Part shown: positions 60,117-64,000 of the stretch, piece by piece | Layout: every line of letters begins with the position of its first letter | Position numbering within the stretch: the stretch's first letter is position 1 | Assembly: GCA_028386065.3 (NCBI GenBank) | Contig: JAKUCV010002385.1 | Location: forward strand, 16,020 to 80,019 | Origin: Turnera subulata | Taxonomy: Eukaryota > Streptophyta > Magnoliopsida > Malpighiales > Passifloraceae | Direction of reading: 5' to 3' | DNA length: 64,000 bases | Notes under the pieces: model-generated | What the model was told of the DNA's origin: nothing | What the model saw: only the letters and a program-made list of their open reading frames with translations | Databases searched by the model: none | Made by a program: the position numbers and the translations under genes

Positions 60117-62978
60117 TGAAACGCCCCGACCCGTATTTACCTTACACAGTAAACATATGCCGGAACTGTGACGACCCAACCAAATAAGCCCAGCATACAG
60201 TGTGAACAACAGCAAGCTGGCTCAACAGCCCAAAATGTAAACATCAGGAATCTGGCCCTTCGGCCCAACATCAAAACATATCACCCAAACCCGAGATCAT
60301 CTATAACATCATAATCGGCCCATTGGCCCAACAATAGCAATATAATGCACAACGGAAGACTTAATAACTCACAAAGACACTGTATGCGACACTGATGCAA
60401 ACTATGGATCCGAGTCCTGTCCATGGGATAACGCCGCAGCCTGTCTGGAATGCAACATACTTGAACCACAAATAACTCAACCTACGGGATGAAAGCCCGC
60501 AGGTGAGGGGTGAGTCCGAAGTGCCCACCGGGTAAAACCCATAAGCAAATATACATATACAACAACCGTAAATTCTCAAGTCACATCACAAACAATCAAC
60601 TAAGGTTCACACGAACCTTAAATGACACACTTGTGATTCTAGACGCGCTATTCTAATTTTATTATCAGGGCCCCTATCACAAGTTAAATGATGGTCGTCG
60701 CCTGGTAGTCAAGCTAGCTAGCCCGTGGACCCCTCCCTGGTACCTCCACGTAAAACTGGCACAGACAGGGAGTAGACCCCAAGCACACTCTCCCCCAGCG
60801 CCTAAAATAAAAACTGGTACAGACAGGGAGCAGACCCCAAGCACACTCTCCCCCAGCACCATAAAAATAAGACTACCATCTGGCTATTCCAACATTTAAC
60901 TGTGACTTACTAGATGTCTAAGTGTATCCATTTATTAATATTACCATTTTAGTCTTGATACCACAATACTGTTAACCAACCATCAACTCATTATCCCGAG
61001 CAGGCTCGCAGCCTCTCCGCTCGTCTGGATAATACAAACTTATTCCAACTATTCCCATACTAGTACCCTCGGTACTCAACTTACACAATTTTCACAGTAA
61101 ACAACCACAGTAATAACCTATTAATACCAACATTCCTACTATTACCAATAACATCAACAGTAGCATCAATTCAACAACATCAACAGCAATAAATTCCAAT
61201 TAAATTCATCTCACAATAACTATTCATAGCCACAAAGAATTATTCAAGCATATAACACAACAATAAACAGACAGCAACTTGGTACTACGAGCAGTATATA
61301 AATATTTACTTATCCTCACCTTAGCCGATTTTCTATTCCTGATAGTCCTCGAAGTGCTCCGGCTCAGGCTCCTCGGGGTACTGCTCGTTATCAATTCCTA
61401 TATAACACATAGTATGCACACATATAAGATGCACAGTAAATGGCATGCAAATGACAACTAGTATTGTAACCGTAAAATGCTAGCCGGCTCGGTTATCGTC
61501 TCGGGGTATATTCCGTTATCATCATCATTCACCATTTAATTCCAAGTCGAAAATAATATATACAATCCAGGTATTATTCCAGTATTATATTTTGATATTC
61601 CTTTCCAAGGTATTTTTCATGAAAATAATTATTTATCATATCATATGAAAATATAATTAAAATAATTTTCTGAAAATGATAACATACATATACATTTCCA
61701 AAAGTTATTCCTAAAATAATTTTCATAAGAATTATATATATTTTTTTTCTAAAAAGTATTTATCGTAATATAATTTCCAAGAAATTATAATCATATATAT
61801 ATATATATTCAAAAGATGTTTTCCATAACGTATCTATACCTATATATTTTTCAAATCAATATATTGTCTCATATTTACTTTCCAAAAAGAAATACATTAT
61901 ATGTCAAAGTAATATACCCATTATATATATGTATACCAGAATAATTATTTCCAGAAAATATAATTTATATAAGCTATTTTTTTCAGGAATATATATTTTA
62001 TTATATATATATTTAATTCGGACTGGGCCAAAAACTAAGCCCAACCTCAAACCCCCAGGGCCCAACTGGTTCAGCCCCCGCCCAGGCCAAACCCAGCCCA
62101 CAAACTCAACCCGCGACACCAGCCCACAACCCGCGACCCAACTAGAACTCGGGTCTACCCGACCCGCGACCCACTCATCCAGGTCACCCACACCCACGGG
62201 CTCACCTCGGGAGAAGCAGAGGCGGCGACGAACGGACGAGACGCACACGGGACGACGAAATCGGGCGTCGACGGCTGCGAGGAGGCGACTATTCGCTGGT
62301 GGTGTTCGCCGGCAACAACAGCAAACAGGGAGGATCCGGGCGGCTTGCTCGTCGGCGTGCAGGAGCAAGGAAGAGCGACGTCGGCTGGGTCCAATGGCGG
62401 CTGCGACGTGTCGGAAGGAAGAGGAGGAGAAGGGTGGCGTCGGTGCGTGAGGTTGCAGGTGGCGGCTCGGGTGGTGGTGTCGGGCGGTCGGTCCTCCTCT
62501 TCCTCTTTTTTTTTTTCTTTTACTTATTTTCTCTCTTTCTTTTTTTTTTTAGTTTCCTGCATTTTTTTCTTTTTTCTCTTTTTTTCCTCTTCTTTTTTTT
62601 TTCTTTCTTCTTCTTCTTTTTTTTTTTCTTCCTCTCCTCTTCCTTCCCCCTTCTTCTGCCTGATTTTCTTCAACCTGTGAACGTTCAATAATGCAACTTG
62701 TCTACATTATGGAGCGAGTCCGGTCCGGACCAGAAAATAACTGATACCCCCATAGTTATTTTCCGGTGTGATTTTTCCGAAAATTCCGGGACCCGAAAAA
62801 TACCGACTTAGGCCCGAAAAATCCACGGAAAAATCTCGAGCGCGGGAAAACTCTCGGTTACAAAAAACGACGCCCGATTTACCTTGAATTAATTACCCAA
62901 GATTAAATTTAAAGGTAAATCACTGTATAACGACTTTTACAGTCCGGTAAAAGCCAAATTTTTACCCGGGCTGTTACA
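60117..62978 (-). repeat. 5' LTR of the outer element
   Basis: 2862 bp direct repeat of 43857-46784. It is shorter mainly in the TA run (about 61795-61808) and the T/C tract (about 62495-62660). Confidence 0.9.
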
Positions 62979-62983
62979 CATCA

Positions 62984-63347
62984 TCCATAAAATATAGAGG
63001 GAAAATGGTACTTTCACTTTTTTAAATGTGCTCCGCTAAATTTTGGATTTCGTTAGTCATGCTAAATTAATATTGTATGGTTATAAAACATTGTTTTCTT
63101 CCAGTAATCAAATATCAATGACAAATTGTGACAAAAAAAATATCAATAACAAATATATAAATTCAATGTAAAGCTCTTAAGAAGTACGCAAAAACAAACA
63201 CAAGTAAAAGCTTTGCCACAATTAAATAAAAAACTAAAAGAGTAAATTAAAATCATACTTAGAAAAGGATGGAATATGCAGTCTTAGAACCTAAAAATAG
63301 TTTTTGTACTATAAGTATAAACATATGTATGGTATTTAGATATACAC
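62984..63347. other. intergenic spacer, no gene seen
   Basis: AT-rich sequence between the CATCA duplication and the next LTR. It was probably continuous with the sequence left of 43852 before the outer element inserted. Confidence 0.6.
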
Positions 63348-64000
63348 TGTAACAGCCCGGGTAAAATTTTGGATTTTTACCGGAACTGTAGAAATTGTTT
63401 TACCGTGATTACTGTTGAATTAATCTCGGGTAATTAATTCGAGGTAAATCGATAGTCGTTTTTCGAAACCGAGAATTTTCCCGCGCTCGTGATTTCCCCG
63501 CGGATTTTTCGGAACTAAGTTGGTATTTTTCGGGTTTCGAAATTTCTCGGAAAATCACACCGGAAAATAACTAAGGAGGTATCGGTTATTTTCTGGTCCG
63601 GATCGGACTCGCCCGTAATACGGACGAATCGCATTATTTGAGCTCACATGCATAATAGTAAAGTAAAAAAAAAAACAGATTAAAAGGAGAAGGCTGCCGA
63701 TGGAGATGCAGAAGGAAAAGAGAAGAAAAAAAAAAAGGAAAGAAGAGAGAAAAAAAGAGAGAAAATGAGAAGGAAAAAAAAAGGAAACTGAATCAGAAAA
63801 GAAAAAAAAGAAACCGGGAAGGGAAGAAAAAGAAAAGTAGAAAAGAAAAAAAAGAAGGGGAGAGGAGCCAACCACCGCCGGACCGCCACCACACCAACCC
63901 CCCTGACAGCACGCCGGCCGACCACCACACCGGGCTGCCCACTGCCGCCGCCCGAGCACAGCCCCTCCTTCCTTTCCTTTCCCCTCGCGTCCCCTTCGTC
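63348..64000 (+). mobile_element. start of another LTR related to the outer element, opposite orientation
   Basis: TGTAACAGCCCGGGTAAAAT at 63348 matches the sense-strand start of the outer element's LTR. The following order also agrees: the TTACCG block, GAATTAATTCGAGGTAAATC-like block, GGAAAATCACACCGGAAAAT, then a purine-rich tract (about 63665-63855). It is clearly diverged from the pair at 43857/60117 and is cut by the window end. Confidence 0.8.

Larger units (their letters stand above)
43857..62978 (-). mobile_element. outer LTR retrotransposon without gag-pol, carrying antisense ORFs
   Basis: Two direct repeats (43857-46784 and 60117-62978) begin TGAAACG and end TGTTACA on the plus strand. 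CATCA flanks the pair (43852-43856, 62979-62983), a perfect 5 bp target duplication. Orientation is minus: a polypurine tract (complement of 46785-46799) abuts the left LTR and a primer-binding site TGGTAGCGGAGC (complement of 60102-60113) follows the right LTR after three bases. Once the inner element and one CACCA copy are removed, the interior is about 2.2 kb and has no gag, protease, RT or integrase. It does hold three plus-strand frames. Ends, PPT and PBS resemble those of the inner Tekay/Del-type element, so it is probably a non-autonomous relative of that family. Confidence 0.88.

Noticed and set aside
1..64000. CRISPR arrays, bacterial operons or ribosomal RNA genes
   Set aside because: No regularly spaced identical short repeats and no rRNA-like sequence were seen; gene structure is eukaryotic throughout.

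Overview
The window is nuclear DNA of a flowering plant. The genes have GT-AG introns, the proteins belong to plant-specific families, and the intergenic space is filled with plant mobile DNA: copia, Tekay/Del-type gypsy, L1-type LINE, Stowaway and Mutator-like elements. The sequence does not let me name the species.

Left half (1-43.8 kb) is gene-bearing. In order: the tail of a copia element at the edge; a non-autonomous Mutator-like element (3751-5593); a four-exon group A PP2C (ABA co-receptor phosphatase, +); a Stowaway MITE; a three-copy tandem repeat of about 352 bp; a six-exon histidine phosphotransfer protein (+); a complete nine-exon ABCB8-type ABC transporter (-); an 833 bp LINE-derived retroposon with 14 bp target duplications; a LINE with an uninterrupted 1217-codon reading frame (+); about 5 kb with no gene; a seven-exon RIT1 tRNA-modifying enzyme (-); and a tandem pair of five-exon senescence/ERD7-like genes (-). 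All exon joins given keep the reading frame and the totals are multiples of three.

Right half (43.8-63 kb) is one nest of two LTR retrotransposons, both read on the minus strand. The outer element (43857-62978, LTRs about 2.9 kb, target duplication CATCA) has no gag-pol. Its interior, about 2.2 kb once the inserted element is removed, instead carries three short reading frames on the opposite strand. Two have TATA boxes just upstream and two have AATAAA signals downstream. The inner element (48070-59144, LTRs about 3.1 kb, target duplication CACCA) is a Tekay/Del-type chromovirus with recognisable but broken gag-pol. It landed between the TATA box and the ATG of the third antisense frame. A further related LTR in opposite orientation begins at 63348 and runs off the window.

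The most unusual signals are the antisense gene set in the gag-pol-less outer element; eleven tiny insertions (13-23 bp, most with an A or T run) each between short direct repeats, which look like extreme 5' truncations of LINE insertions; and a tRNA-like SINE whose 3' end matches that of the resident LINE.

The host genes act in unrelated processes (ABA signalling, cytokinin phosphorelay, transport, initiator tRNA modification, dehydration response) and are independent transcription units, not an operon.
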